From contig CP050293.1 in NCBI GenBank assembly GCA_014189435.1, positions 501,001-565,000 on the forward strand: DNA of 64,000 bases. Direction: 5' to 3'. Both the position numbers and the translations under genes were made by a program. A model generated the notes under the pieces. That model saw nothing but the letters and a program-made list of their open reading frames with translations, searched no databases and was not told where the DNA came from. The stretch comes from Mesorhizobium loti (lineage in GTDB: Bacteria; Pseudomonadota; Alphaproteobacteria; Rhizobiales; Rhizobiaceae). Shown in pieces: positions 20,646-29,630 of the stretch (the stretch's first letter is position 1; the number at the start of each line of letters is the position of its first letter).

Positions 20646-23600
20646 CTAGACGATGAAGTCGTTGCTGACGTTCACTGCGATGTGCTGCGTGGCAGTCGTA
20701 TCGCCGTCCGCGTCCGCCAGCGCGAGGCTGAAGTCGAGGTTGGCGTCGATAGTCCCACTGGTCTGCTGCACAAACCCGATGTCCACGATCTTCAGGACAT
20801 CGTTATCGGTCGGGTCCCAAGCCGTCAGTCCAACGGTGGTACTGCTGCCGTGATTGGCTCCGATGTTCCCGTCCAGGTTGATGGCGGTACCCGACAACCC
20901 ATTGGCGCTCTGCATGATCTGGATGCCCTGTATCTGGTAGGTCTCGCCAGCGGCCGTGTAGTCGTTCTGTTCGAGGATAAGCAGGGCGTCGTTGTTATCG
21001 AGCGTGAACTCGGTGCTGTACGGGAAGGGGACATTGGCGTTCCCCTTGATCAGGTCCGAGTTCTGCACGTTGACCGCCCTCGTCACCTCGTTCCCGTTGG
21101 CATCCTTCAGGTCGAGGATCAGGACCAGGTCTTCACTGTTGCCGACGCCGTCGAACTTGATGACAACACCACTGGCCTTCGCGGTCGGATCAATCTGCTC
21201 ATTGCCACCACCGGGGGCTTTCGGGTTCACATCGCCCAAAATGTTCTCTCCGAAGAACCGCAAGGTCAGAGCTTCGCCCTTCTGGATGGTATCACCGGCG
21301 ACTCCGTTTGTTGCCTGGGTTGCTGACACCCAGTCTTCGTGGGCATTGGTGATCATGTCGTGGGTGGCACCGTTGTTGTTGAATGTGGTGTCACCAACGG
21401 TCGCTCCGTCGCCGGTCGGGTTGAAACCGAACTTGATGGAGTTGGTTGTCGAATTTGCTGTGAACTGCACGAAGAACGGGCTCGGGTCGCCGTTCGGCGT
21501 CAACTGCTCCGCAACGATCAGCGGGTGTCCCGTGTTGCCGATGGGTGCCTTATTCACCAAGTCGCTGGTGTGCAGCACATCGAAGCTGAAGCCTTCGAGC
21601 AGATCGGTCAGGGTGAAGGTGTAGGTGTCGGCAACCTTGTCGAAGACAAGAGTGCCGGCCGCCGTAGCGTCCTGCACGCCACCCGTGATCGGGTCCTTGT
21701 CGTAGTGGAACGAGAAGTCGAACGTCGCGGATGTAAGGGTCTCAGCCGTGAGGGTTGCCACCGCACCGGTGATGTTCGGGTTCTGCGCATTATCGACCGT
21801 GCCGGTGAGCCCGATCTGAGTGCCCAACAGACCACCGTTGGCATCGACAAAGTCGCTGATGCCCGCCAGATACTCTGCGGCCGTGTGCTTGTCCGTCATG
21901 TCGTACCCGAAGGTCCCGCTGGCCGTCTGTCCCACCGCGTTGCCCAGATGCTCGGGGGTTTGGATGCCGCCAGCAATGGGATCAGCGTCGAACGGTTTCG
22001 TGATCGTCGGATCGGTGTCGTCGATGACCAGCGACAGCCCCGAGCTCGTGCTTTGCTTCGACACGACGTCGGCGTCGCCATCCGTCACCGTCACCGTCGC
22101 CACCACGTTGATCAGACCGTTGAGGTCGAGCGTGTTGTCCTCGCCCCCGCCTTGCGGCGCGTTCGAGTGCTCAAGCGCAGCCAACGACGTCAGCGTCACC
22201 GTCGTGCCGGACAGCGTCACCGTGAACGCCGTCGCATCGAGCGTGGTGTCGCCGTCGCTGTCGTACTTGCCCGAGACCTGGGTGGCCGAGTCGACCACCA
22301 GCGTGATGGCATGGTTGCCGTCGGTCGTCAGCAGCCCGGTTGCCGCCGCGCCGGCCAGGGCCAGCGCGTAGCTCACATCCGTCGTGTAGCCGTCGACCGC
22401 GCTGGCATCGAAGGTCGGCGGCGTGATCGTCGCCTGGCTCTGCCCGCCAGCTCCGCTGGCCTCGACCACCTCGGCAGGACCAACCGTCACTGCCGCCGTG
22501 ATCGAAAGCGTCGGATCGGTGTCGTCGAAGATCAGCGACAGCCCCGAGCTCGTGCTTTGCTTCGACACGACGTCGGCGTCGCCATCCGTCACCGTCACCG
22601 TCGCCACCACGTTGATCAGACCGTTGAGGTCGAGCGTGTTGTCCTCGCCCCCGCCTTGCGGCGCGTTCGAGTGCTCAAGCGCAACCAACGACGTCAGCGT
22701 CACCGTCGTGCCGGACAGCGTCACCGTGAACGCCGTCGCATCGAGCGTGGTGTCGCCGTCGCTGTCGTACTTGCCCGAGACCTGGGTGGCCGAGTCGACC
22801 ACCAGCGTGATGGCATGGTTGCCGTCGGTCGTCAGCAGCCCGGTTGCCGCCGCGCCGGCCAGGGCCAGCGCGTAGCTCACATCCGTCGTGTAGCCGTCGA
22901 CCGCGCTGGCGTCGAAGGTCGGCGGCGTGATCGTCGCCTGGCTCTGCCCGCCAGCTCCGCTGGCCTCGACCACCTCGGCAGGACCAACCGTCACTGCCGC
23001 CGTGATCGAAAGCGTCGGATCGGTGTCGTCGAAGATCAGCGACAGCCCCGAGCTCGTGCTTTGCTTCGACACGACGTCGGCGTCGCCATCCGTCACCGTC
23101 ACCGTCGCCACCACGTTGATCAGACCGTTGAGGTCGAGCGTGTTATCCTCGCCCCCGCCTTGCGGCGCGTTCGAGTGCTCAAGCGCAACCAACGACGTCA
23201 GCGTCACCGTCGTGCCGGACAGCGTCACCGTGAACGCCGTCGCATCGAGCGTGGTGTCGCCGTCGCTGTCGTACTTGCCCGAGACCTGGGTGGCCGAGTC
23301 GACCACCAGCGTGATGGCATGGTTGCCGTCGGTCGTCAGCAGCCCGGTTGCCGCCGCGCCGGCCAGGGCCAGCGCGTAGCTCACATCCGTCGTGTAGCCG
23401 TCGACCGCGCTGGCATCGAAGGTCGGCGGCGTGATCGTCGCCTGGCTCTGCCCGCCAGCTCCGCTGGCCTCGACCACCTCGGCAGGACCAACCGTCACTG
23501 CCGCCGTGATCGAAAGCGTCGGATCGGTGTCGTCGAAGATCAGCGACAGCCCCGAGCTCGTGCTTTGCTTCGACACGACGTCGGCGTCGCCATCCGTCAC

Positions 23601-25772
23601 CGTCACCGTCGCCACCACGTTGATCAGACCGTTGAGGTCGAGCGTGTTGTCCTCGCCCCCGCCTTGCGGCGCGTTCGAGTGCTCAAGCGCAACCAACGAC
23701 GTCAGCGTCACCGTCGTGCCGGACAGCGTCACCGTGAACGCCGTCGCATCGAGCGTGGTGTCGCCGTCGCTGTCGTACTTGCCCGAGACCTGGGTGGCCG
23801 AGTCGACCACCAGCGTGATGGCATGGTTGCCGTCGGTCGTCAGCAGCCCGGTTGCCGCCGCGCCGGCCAGGGCCAGCGCGTAGCTCACATCCGTCGTGTA
23901 GCCGTCGACCGCGCTGGCGTCGAAGGTCGGCGGCGTGATCGTCGCCTGGCTCTGCCCGCCAGCTCCGCTGGCCTCGACCACCTCGGCAGGACCAACCGTC
24001 ACTGCCGCCGTGATCGAAAGCGTCGGATCGGTGTCGTCGAAGATCAGCGACAGCCCCGAGCTCGTGCTTTGCTTCGACACGACGTCGGCGTCGCCATCCG
24101 TCACCGTCACCGTCGCCACCACGTTGATCAGACCGTTGAGGTCGAGCGTGTTATCCTCGCCCCCGCCTTGCGGCGCGTTCGAGTGCTCAAGCGCAACCAA
24201 CGACGTCAGCGTCACCGTCGTGCCGGACAGCGTCACCGTGAACGCCGTCGCATCGAGCGTGGTGTCGCCGTCGCTGTCGTACTTGCCCGAGACCTGGGTG
24301 GCCGAGTCGACCACCAGCGTGATGGCATGGTTGCCGTCGGTCGTCAGCAGCCCGGTTGCCGCCGCGCCGGCCAGGGCCAGCGCGTAGCTCACATCCGTCG
24401 TGTAGCCGTCGACCGCGCTGGCGTCGAAGGTCGGCGGCGTGATCGTCGCCTGGCTCTGCCCGCCAGCTCCGCTGGCCTCGACCACCTCGGCAGGACCAAC
24501 CGTCACTGCCGCCGTGACCGAAAGCGTCGGCCCGTCATCGTCGAAGTTGATGAAGGAGCCTACCTCTTCGGTGAGGGCATTGGTACTCGTCGCCGAGAAA
24601 TGGAACTCGGAGATGTCGCACCCTTCGTTTGCATCGACCCCTGCAACCTGCATCCGATCCATTGGGCTGCCGGTGGTGATGTCGACGGTGGTGACGTTAT
24701 CGAGCCCGGTGACGGTGACGGCGTTCCCGGTCCCGGTGAGCCCGGTGACCGTGACGTTGCCGCTCCCCGTGGCATAGGTGCCATCGGCGGTGATGACGGA
24801 CGCAAACCCTGATGTACCCGTCAACTTGAGGCTGACGATGTCAACGGAGCTGGTCGCGGTGCCGTCAAAGAAGTTCGTGCCTTGGTCGTTGCCCGTATTG
24901 TTGAAAGCGCGGATGGTGATGTCCACCCGATCATTCGGATTGGAAGGCGTGATCTGGTTGATCGTGAACCCGGCCTGCGTGATGGTCTCGATATGGCTGC
25001 CGTACTGGATTTGCGCGGCAGTCCCAGCGTTCAGATTGCCGCCGGTCACAAAATCGACCTGCAGTGTTTCGCCCGGATTGATGCTCTGGTTGTCGATGCC
25101 GAAGCCCTGTGTACTCACGTTGGCGGTGCCACCGTTCAAACCTATGACCAGAAGCTGCTTGGAAGCGTCATTGGCCGAATTGATCAGGTAGAAATCATGA
25201 TTGCCGGGCGCGGCGGCCGAGCCCAAGAAATTATTCACGGAGGTTCCCGTGACCGATGCGAACACCGTGTCTGTCAAATCGATGCGGTCATCCGGGTTGT
25301 TCGGGTTGGGGTGAAACAATGGCACATATTCAACCAGGTACAGATCCGCCTTGGTGGCGCTGGTGCTGTCCAGCCCAAACGAGAAGGCAAGCGCCCCGCC
25401 CTCATCGGGCTCAAAGTTCGGGTCAGCGGTGCCAATGACGCCGATCACAACGTCTGCATTGTTCGGGTCCTGGAACAGCCAGACATAATTGCCATCGACC
25501 GTCTTAACGCCGCTGTTCTCGCCGTCTGTGATGGAAAATGGAGTTCCCGAGGAGTCCTGGGTGAGGATGACCGAGGTGATGGTTTCCCCCGCGCTCGCCG
25601 TGACCTCGACGAAATCGGCCTTGTAGGCGACCTCCAGTGAGGTGCCGAGGGTCAGGAGATATTGCAGCGTGGTGTTGCCGTTGTACGGCGCAATGGACGC
25701 GTCAATATCGTTGTCCGTGAGGCCAATGCTTTCGTCGATGACGATGTCCTGGGTTATGATATCGAGTGCCAT
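20646..25772 (-). CDS. Giant secreted repeat protein (T1SS adhesin-like)
   Basis: 1708 residues from the ATG at 25772 (GGGGAG upstream); the longer open frame to 25943 has no ribosome site. No signal peptide, as expected for type I secretion. Architecture: unique N-terminal part (1-about 410) rich in Asp, Asn, Thr and Gly; five nearly identical 168-residue repeats (about 414-1254), each starting near DxDPTLSITAAVTVGPAEVV and containing DSDGDTT and VTDGDADVV, which look like Ca-binding loops; then a unique C-terminal part ending NDFIV. The repeat resembles the T1SS-143/DUF5801 type of bacterial adhesins. Its location just upstream of prsD/prsE identifies the exporter. Surface adhesion or biofilm function is inference. 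Confidence 0.85.
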   Translation of the reverse strand: MALDIITQDIVIDESIGLTDNDIDASIAPYNGNTTLQYLLTLGTSLEVAYKADFVEVTASAGETITSVILTQDSSGTPFSITDGENSGVKTVDGNYVWLFQDPNNADVVIGVIGTADPNFEPDEGGALAFSFGLDSTSATKADLYLVEYVPLFHPNPNNPDDRIDLTDTVFASVTGTSVNNFLGSAAAPGNHDFYLINSANDASKQLLVIGLNGGTANVSTQGFGIDNQSINPGETLQVDFVTGGNLNAGTAAQIQYGSHIETITQAGFTINQITPSNPNDRVDITIRAFNNTGNDQGTNFFDGTATSSVDIVSLKLTGTSGFASVITADGTYATGSGNVTVTGLTGTGNAVTVTGLDNVTTVDITTGSPMDRMQVAGVDANEGCDISEFHFSATSTNALTEEVGSFINFDDDGPTLSVTAAVTVGPAEVVEASGAGGQSQATITPPTFDASAVDGYTTDVSYALALAGAAATGLLTTDGNHAITLVVDSATQVSGKYDSDGDTTLDATAFTVTLSGTTVTLTSLVALEHSNAPQGGGEDNTLDLNGLINVVATVTVTDGDADVVSKQSTSSGLSLIFDDTDPTLSITAAVTVGPAEVVEASGAGGQSQATITPPTFDASAVDGYTTDVSYALALAGAAATGLLTTDGNHAITLVVDSATQVSGKYDSDGDTTLDATAFTVTLSGTTVTLTSLVALEHSNAPQGGGEDNTLDLNGLINVVATVTVTDGDADVVSKQSTSSGLSLIFDDTDPTLSITAAVTVGPAEVVEASGAGGQSQATITPPTFDASAVDGYTTDVSYALALAGAAATGLLTTDGNHAITLVVDSATQVSGKYDSDGDTTLDATAFTVTLSGTTVTLTSLVALEHSNAPQGGGEDNTLDLNGLINVVATVTVTDGDADVVSKQSTSSGLSLIFDDTDPTLSITAAVTVGPAEVVEASGAGGQSQATITPPTFDASAVDGYTTDVSYALALAGAAATGLLTTDGNHAITLVVDSATQVSGKYDSDGDTTLDATAFTVTLSGTTVTLTSLVALEHSNAPQGGGEDNTLDLNGLINVVATVTVTDGDADVVSKQSTSSGLSLIFDDTDPTLSITAAVTVGPAEVVEASGAGGQSQATITPPTFDASAVDGYTTDVSYALALAGAAATGLLTTDGNHAITLVVDSATQVSGKYDSDGDTTLDATAFTVTLSGTTVTLTSLAALEHSNAPQGGGEDNTLDLNGLINVVATVTVTDGDADVVSKQSTSSGLSLVIDDTDPTITKPFDADPIAGGIQTPEHLGNAVGQTASGTFGYDMTDKHTAAEYLAGISDFVDANGGLLGTQIGLTGTVDNAQNPNITGAVATLTAETLTSATFDFSFHYDKDPITGGVQDATAAGTLVFDKVADTYTFTLTDLLEGFSFDVLHTSDLVNKAPIGNTGHPLIVAEQLTPNGDPSPFFVQFTANSTTNSIKFGFNPTGDGATVGDTTFNNNGATHDMITNAHEDWVSATQATNGVAGDTIQKGEALTLRFFGENILGDVNPKAPGGGNEQIDPTAKASGVVIKFDGVGNSEDLVLILDLKDANGNEVTRAVNVQNSDLIKGNANVPFPYSTEFTLDNNDALLILEQNDYTAAGETYQIQGIQIMQSANGLSGTAINLDGNIGANHGSSTTVGLTAWDPTDNDVLKIVDIGFVQQTSGTIDANLDFSLALADADGDTTATQHIAVNVSNDFIV
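22010..24529 (-). repeat. Five tandem 504-bp repeats inside the giant protein gene
   Basis: Five in-frame units of exactly 504 bp (168 codons), differing at only a handful of bases. Two marker sites show the order: GTGTTG/GTGTTA in the same place of each unit reads G,G,A,G,A from low to high coordinate, and GGCATCG/GGCGTCG reads A,G,A,G,G. The alternation suggests expansion by duplication of two-unit blocks. The boundaries are approximate because the register is arbitrary. Confidence 0.95.
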
Positions 25773-26092
25773 GGAGATTCTCCCCTTTTTAGAACGCACC
25801 AAGAAAAGGGGTTCCCCTCCCCAGATGCTGGATGCCCCTACCCGAGTGCACCCGCTGACCCGCTGAATTGCGGCCTTTAATCCTGCAATGTGCCGCCAAC
25901 GAAGAGGGCGCGTCCATTCCCGGTTCGATAGTATTGGGGTCAATGGCCGTATCTGATCGAACGATATATATCCTTCGATAGATCAGGCCGTCGCAGGCGC
26001 TGCGAGCGGCTGCGCGGGTATCACGGCCGAGGCCATCACGCGGCTTTCCGGCCCGTTGCCGGCCTCATGTCGATGTCAGTGGAAAGTGCTGG
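25773..26092. promoter_or_regulatory. 320-bp gap upstream of the giant protein gene, with an imperfect palindrome
   Basis: Gap between the starts of the secretion operon (minus strand, start 25772) and the end of the LuxR-type gene. It holds an AT-rich imperfect dyad at 25953-25986: CTGATCGAA, a stretch with ATATATA, then TTCGATAGATCAG. It lies about 180 bp upstream of the giant gene and could be an activator site. No open frame in the gap looks real. Confidence 0.35.
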
Positions 26093-26731
26093 TCAGAGCA
26101 GGCCGGTGCCTGGATGGTCGAGGCCTTTGCCATGCGCCACCCAGGCCAGCTCCGCCCGGCTGCCGAGATGCAGCTTCTCGTAGACGTGGTGCAGGTGCAT
26201 TTTCACCGTGCCTTCGGATACGTGCAACCGCTGCGCGATGGTCTTGTTGCGCAACCCACGCGAGACGAGATCGGCGATCTCGGTCTCCCGCCCGGTCAGC
26301 CTGGACGTCGGCAGCGGCTGCGATCGGGGCATCAGCAGTTGCTGGACGATCTTGTTGTCGATCCACTTCTTGCCTGTCGCCACCGCATTCACGCATTCGA
26401 CGAGATAGCGGTGGCTGATGCCGTCCAGCAGCAGGCCGTCGACGTCGAGCGCCTGTATTTCCTTGATATCGAGCCTGCCGATTGGCTGCACGATGAAGAT
26501 GATGCCGAGAGCACTGTTGCAGGCCTTCAGCCGGGAGGAAAGACCGGATGTCTGCGCGTCCGCGATATCCAAGCCGACGATGATGATATCAGGCTTATGG
26601 CGCTCCACATAAGGGAGAACGTCGACAGGGCGGCGGCACTGGGCGACAACATCGTGTCCAGCCTTCTGCAACACCCACTCCAGACCGGCGAGATACACCC
26701 CCCGCGGGTCCGCGACAACCAAAGTCGACAT
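26093..26731 (-). CDS. LuxR/NarL-family response regulator
   Basis: 212 residues. N-terminal receiver-like domain (1-120): Asp55 in IVGLDIAD sits at the phosphorylation position, but the usual acidic pair near the start is only AD at 7-8. C-terminal LuxR helix-turn-helix (about 143-205): LTGRETEIADLVSRG, LRNKTIAQRLHVSEGTVKMHLHHVYEKL. No histidine kinase is in the window. Lies between the secretion operon and the glycanase gene, so it may control them; the relatives that regulate exopolysaccharide or biofilm genes in rhizobia have this form. Regulation of the neighbours is inference. Confidence 0.85.
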   Translation of the reverse strand: MSTLVVADPRGVYLAGLEWVLQKAGHDVVAQCRRPVDVLPYVERHKPDIIIVGLDIADAQTSGLSSRLKACNSALGIIFIVQPIGRLDIKEIQALDVDGLLLDGISHRYLVECVNAVATGKKWIDNKIVQQLLMPRSQPLPTSRLTGRETEIADLVSRGLRNKTIAQRLHVSEGTVKMHLHHVYEKLHLGSRAELAWVAHGKGLDHPGTGLL

Positions 26732-27183
26732 ACGAACACCGTCCAGTAAAAACGCAACGAACTTGGTTAAGTACCGGTTAAATCAGGAAACCAGAGCTTA
26801 GATTGTTTGTCAAGTAATAGCTAATATAGTTACTGCTATAAAAATAATCCGAGGCTGTCAGGCCGGGCCGGCTCGGGATTCCGCCGCCGTCACGATGTTG
26901 CTCGGCGGATTGCCTTTTGATGGCGCAACGCGCGTTTTCTCCACGCTGACGACGACGTCAAACCTCGCCCCGGATTGCGACGACTTGTGACCAAAAAAAG
27001 TGCTGGCAGCCCAACCTTGATGCATTCGAGGCAATGGCGGCTGCCCGGACCGCCTGCGTGTTAAGTTCCTGGTAACTCTCACACGTCGAACACAACTCGA
27101 AGGCAAAGAAAGGCATTGGCTTCTGGTGTCCTCCATAGATGCTAGGGGTGACATCGAGGCTAGTCCAAGGAGCCGAGACCAGC
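26732..27183. promoter_or_regulatory. 452-bp divergent intergenic region between the LuxR-type regulator and the GH16 gene
   Basis: No credible gene. The part next to the regulator (26750-26850) is AT-rich, with GGTTAAGTACCGGTTAAATC and the interrupted repeat AATAGCTAATATAGTTACTGCTAT around 26815-26839, so promoters for one or both genes probably lie there. The part next to the glycanase is GC-richer and featureless by eye. Confidence 0.4.
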
Positions 27184-28575
27184 ATGGCCACCGTCCTGAA
27201 CGCCAAGGGCGTTCCACTTCCCTACAGCGGGTCCTCGACCAGGTGGTACTCGGCGACGAATTCCGGCCCGGCGCTTTATGGCAGCATCTACAACGACTCG
27301 CTCTACGGCGACAGCAATGTCAGCGTCACGATGTATGGCGGCAAGGGCGATGACATCTACTATCTGTATTCGACGAAGAACAAGGCGGTCGAGCTGGCCA
27401 ATGAGGGTGTCGACACCATCTCGACCTGGATGAGCTACAGGCTCCCGGCGCATTTCGAGAACCTGACGGTCACGGGCGACAAACGCTATGCTTTCGGAAA
27501 CGAGCTGAACAACATCATCACCGGCGGCTCCGGCCAACAGACGATCGATGGCTTAAAGGGCGACGACGTTCTCAAGGGCGGATCCGGGGCGGACATTTTC
27601 GTCGTGGCCCCCGGCAACGGCAGTGACCTGATCCTGGACTTTAGCGCCGAGGATACAGTGCGCATCGGGAGCTACGGCTTCACCTCCTTCGAACAGGTGC
27701 ATGCCAACATGGTCCAGTCGGGAGCGAACGTCCGACTTGATCTATCCGGCACCGAGTTTCTCGTCTTCGCCAACAAGACGATCGACCAGTTCAGCGCAAG
27801 CCAGTTCGATCTGGCCCTGGACAGGTCGCATCTGGAACTCACCTTCTCGGACGAGTTCAACACGCTGAACCTGTGGAACGGCTCGAGCGGCACCTGGGAC
27901 ACGAACTTCTGGTGGGGAGGCGCGAACGGCAGTTCGCTCACGAGCAATGGCGAGCTTCAATGGTATATCGATACAAGCTACGCCCCGACGAGTTCCGTCA
28001 ACCCGTTCAGCGTCGAGGACGGTATTCTCACGATTACCGCCGCCCGAGCCGCCGAGGCTATCAAGCCCTACATAAACAACTACCAATACACGTCAGGTTT
28101 GCTGACGACCTACGAATCCTTCGCACAGACCTACGGCTATTTCGAAATTCGGGCCGACATGCCCGAAAAACAAGGCGCATGGCCGGCCTTCTGGCTTCTG
28201 CCGGCGGACGGCTCCTGGCCACCGGAACTGGACGTCATAGAGATGACCGGTCAGGATCCAAACAAGCTTCTTCTGACAAGCCATTCGAACGAGACGGGAA
28301 CGCATACGACAGCGGCCTCGACCCCCTTTGTCTCGGATACCGGAGGGTTCCACACCTACGGGGTGCTGTGGACGGAAGACGAACTCGTCTGGTATTTCGA
28401 CGACGTCGAAGTTGCCCATGCCGCAACACCTGCCGACATGCACGAGCCGATGTATATGCTGGTCGATCTGGCAGTGGGCGGCATCGCGGGAGCGCCCGCC
28501 GACGGGCTTGCGACGCCCGCGGAAATGCAGATCGACTATATCCATGCCTATTCGTTGAACGATTGGGTTATCTAG
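27184..28575 (+). CDS. Secreted GH16 endo-beta-glycanase with N-terminal calcium-binding repeats (ExsH-like)
   Basis: 463 residues from the ATG at 27184, very close to the 465 remembered for Sinorhizobium ExsH. Residues about 30-140 carry RTX-type repeats (YGGKGDD, ITGGSGQQ, LKGDDVLKGGSGADIFVV). About 215-460 is the glycoside hydrolase family 16 domain, with the catalytic ELDVIE (Glu348 nucleophile, Glu353 acid/base by family pattern), WPAFWLLP before it and the substrate-side WYFDDVEV after. No signal peptide; the C-terminus ends NDWVI, like the NDFIV end of the giant protein, consistent with export through PrsD/PrsE. The known relatives cut succinoglycan-type exopolysaccharide; the exact glycan here is not shown. 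Confidence 0.88.
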   Translation: MATVLNAKGVPLPYSGSSTRWYSATNSGPALYGSIYNDSLYGDSNVSVTMYGGKGDDIYYLYSTKNKAVELANEGVDTISTWMSYRLPAHFENLTVTGDKRYAFGNELNNIITGGSGQQTIDGLKGDDVLKGGSGADIFVVAPGNGSDLILDFSAEDTVRIGSYGFTSFEQVHANMVQSGANVRLDLSGTEFLVFANKTIDQFSASQFDLALDRSHLELTFSDEFNTLNLWNGSSGTWDTNFWWGGANGSSLTSNGELQWYIDTSYAPTSSVNPFSVEDGILTITAARAAEAIKPYINNYQYTSGLLTTYESFAQTYGYFEIRADMPEKQGAWPAFWLLPADGSWPPELDVIEMTGQDPNKLLLTSHSNETGTHTTAASTPFVSDTGGFHTYGVLWTEDELVWYFDDVEVAHAATPADMHEPMYMLVDLAVGGIAGAPADGLATPAEMQIDYIHAYSLNDWVI

Positions 28576-28623
28576 GCGCAACAGCTGACGCTGGGGTCGC
28601 CACGGACACATTCGTCATCAAGC

Positions 28624-28836
28624 CATGTCGGCCACCTTCCGTAGGACGTCCAATTGTTCGACTTGTTCGACGGAACCATTGCCGAAAACATGGCGCTTCA
28701 AACCTCAGTTGGCCCCGGACGAGATATTGACGGGGCGGGCGCTGCCCGGCGGGCACGGTCTCATCGTCCATCTGCCGGAAGGCTACGACGCGCGGATCGG
28801 CCCTCGCTTGGGACCGCCGGGAGCACTGCTCAGCCA
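28624..28836 (+). pseudogene. Decayed fragment of a type I exporter ATPase (prsD-like)
   Basis: In one frame, 28624-28695 reads HVGHLP, a TAG stop where Gln is expected (28642-28644), DVQLF, a short duplicated segment, and DGTIAENMA; a second frame from about 28750 gives GLIVHLPEGYDARIG followed by GALLS. These are, in order, the Q-loop, the helical part and the start of the signature region of a T1SS ATPase; compare HVGYLPQDIELFAGTVSENI and LIKGLPKGYATEIG in the intact gene at 18636. At least one stop, one frameshift and a small insertion are present, and both ends are missing. Remnant of a second exporter beside the glycanase gene. Confidence 0.75.
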
Positions 28837-28936
28837 CCCATGGCTATCGCGAAATCACTCCATCTGCTACCGTCCACGCCATTCCAGACTTCATCTGGGA
28901 GTATCGGCTTAGACGGCCTAGGAGGGGCACCAGACG

Positions 28937-29407
28937 ATGACCCGCGACCAGATGCTCGCCCACCTGCGCGCCGCCGATGCGGTAGCGCGCGAGACCGCTG
29001 CGCATGGGCATCATCCTTTCGGCTGTGTGCTCGTCGGCCCGGATGACCGCATCCTCATGCGGCAAGGCAACATCAACACCGTGCGCCACGCCGAAACCGA
29101 ACTCAGCCGGCGTGCCGCGGACGCCTATCCGCCTGACTTTCTCTGGTCCTGCACGCTGGTCTCAACCGGCGAGCCCTGCGCCATGTGCACCGGGACGCTC
29201 TACTGGGCGAATATCGGGCGGCTGGTCTACGGCTTCGAGGAGACCAAGCTTCTCGCGCTGACTGGCGACCACGCCGAGAATCCGACGATGGATATTTCCT
29301 CGCGCACGGTGCTCGGCTCGGGGCAGAAGCAGATCGCTGTCCACGGCCCCTTTCCCGAGATGGAGGAGGAGCTCCTCGCCCCGCATCTCAGTTTTTGGCG
29401 GCGCTAG
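28937..29407 (+). CDS. Nucleoside/guanine-type deaminase (CMP/dCMP deaminase family)
   Basis: 156 residues. Zinc site HAETE (His and catalytic Glu) near residue 52 and PCAMC near residue 78, both in canonical spacing. HGHHPFGCVLV is the usual N-terminal strand of guanine-deaminase/TadA-like proteins. GGAGGGG upstream of the ATG. Family members hydrolytically deaminate free bases or nucleosides; the substrate cannot be told. Isolated gene after the exporter fragment, convergent with the SDR gene. Confidence 0.85.
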   Translation: MTRDQMLAHLRAADAVARETAAHGHHPFGCVLVGPDDRILMRQGNINTVRHAETELSRRAADAYPPDFLWSCTLVSTGEPCAMCTGTLYWANIGRLVYGFEETKLLALTGDHAENPTMDISSRTVLGSGQKQIAVHGPFPEMEEELLAPHLSFWRR

Positions 29408-29630
29408 GGGCGGCAGAACTTTTGCCCGGGAAGCCGACTGCCACTCTGTCGGTGGGAACGATGGTAGCGGGAGCGCGCTACCGCCTTCCCCCTCGTCGGA
29501 TCGGCGGTTTCTGCTCCGTTGTCTTGGGTGATGAGCCATTTTGAATTGCGCCTTCTACTCAATGTGAACGTTGGTTATCCAATACCAGCATCTGGATTCG
29601 AAGACCTCGTTTTGTCTGCAGCCGAAATCG

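Noticed and set aside
22010..24529. Tandem repeats taken as a CRISPR array
   Set aside because: Unit length is 504 bp, in frame and protein-coding, with no spacers.
21339..24812. A very long open frame (about 1157 codons) on the + strand through the giant gene
   Set aside because: It is the antisense of the five 504-bp repeats, Arg/Gln/His-rich and without any recognisable domain. The minus frame has the adhesin composition, a start with ribosome site and the exporter genes behind it.
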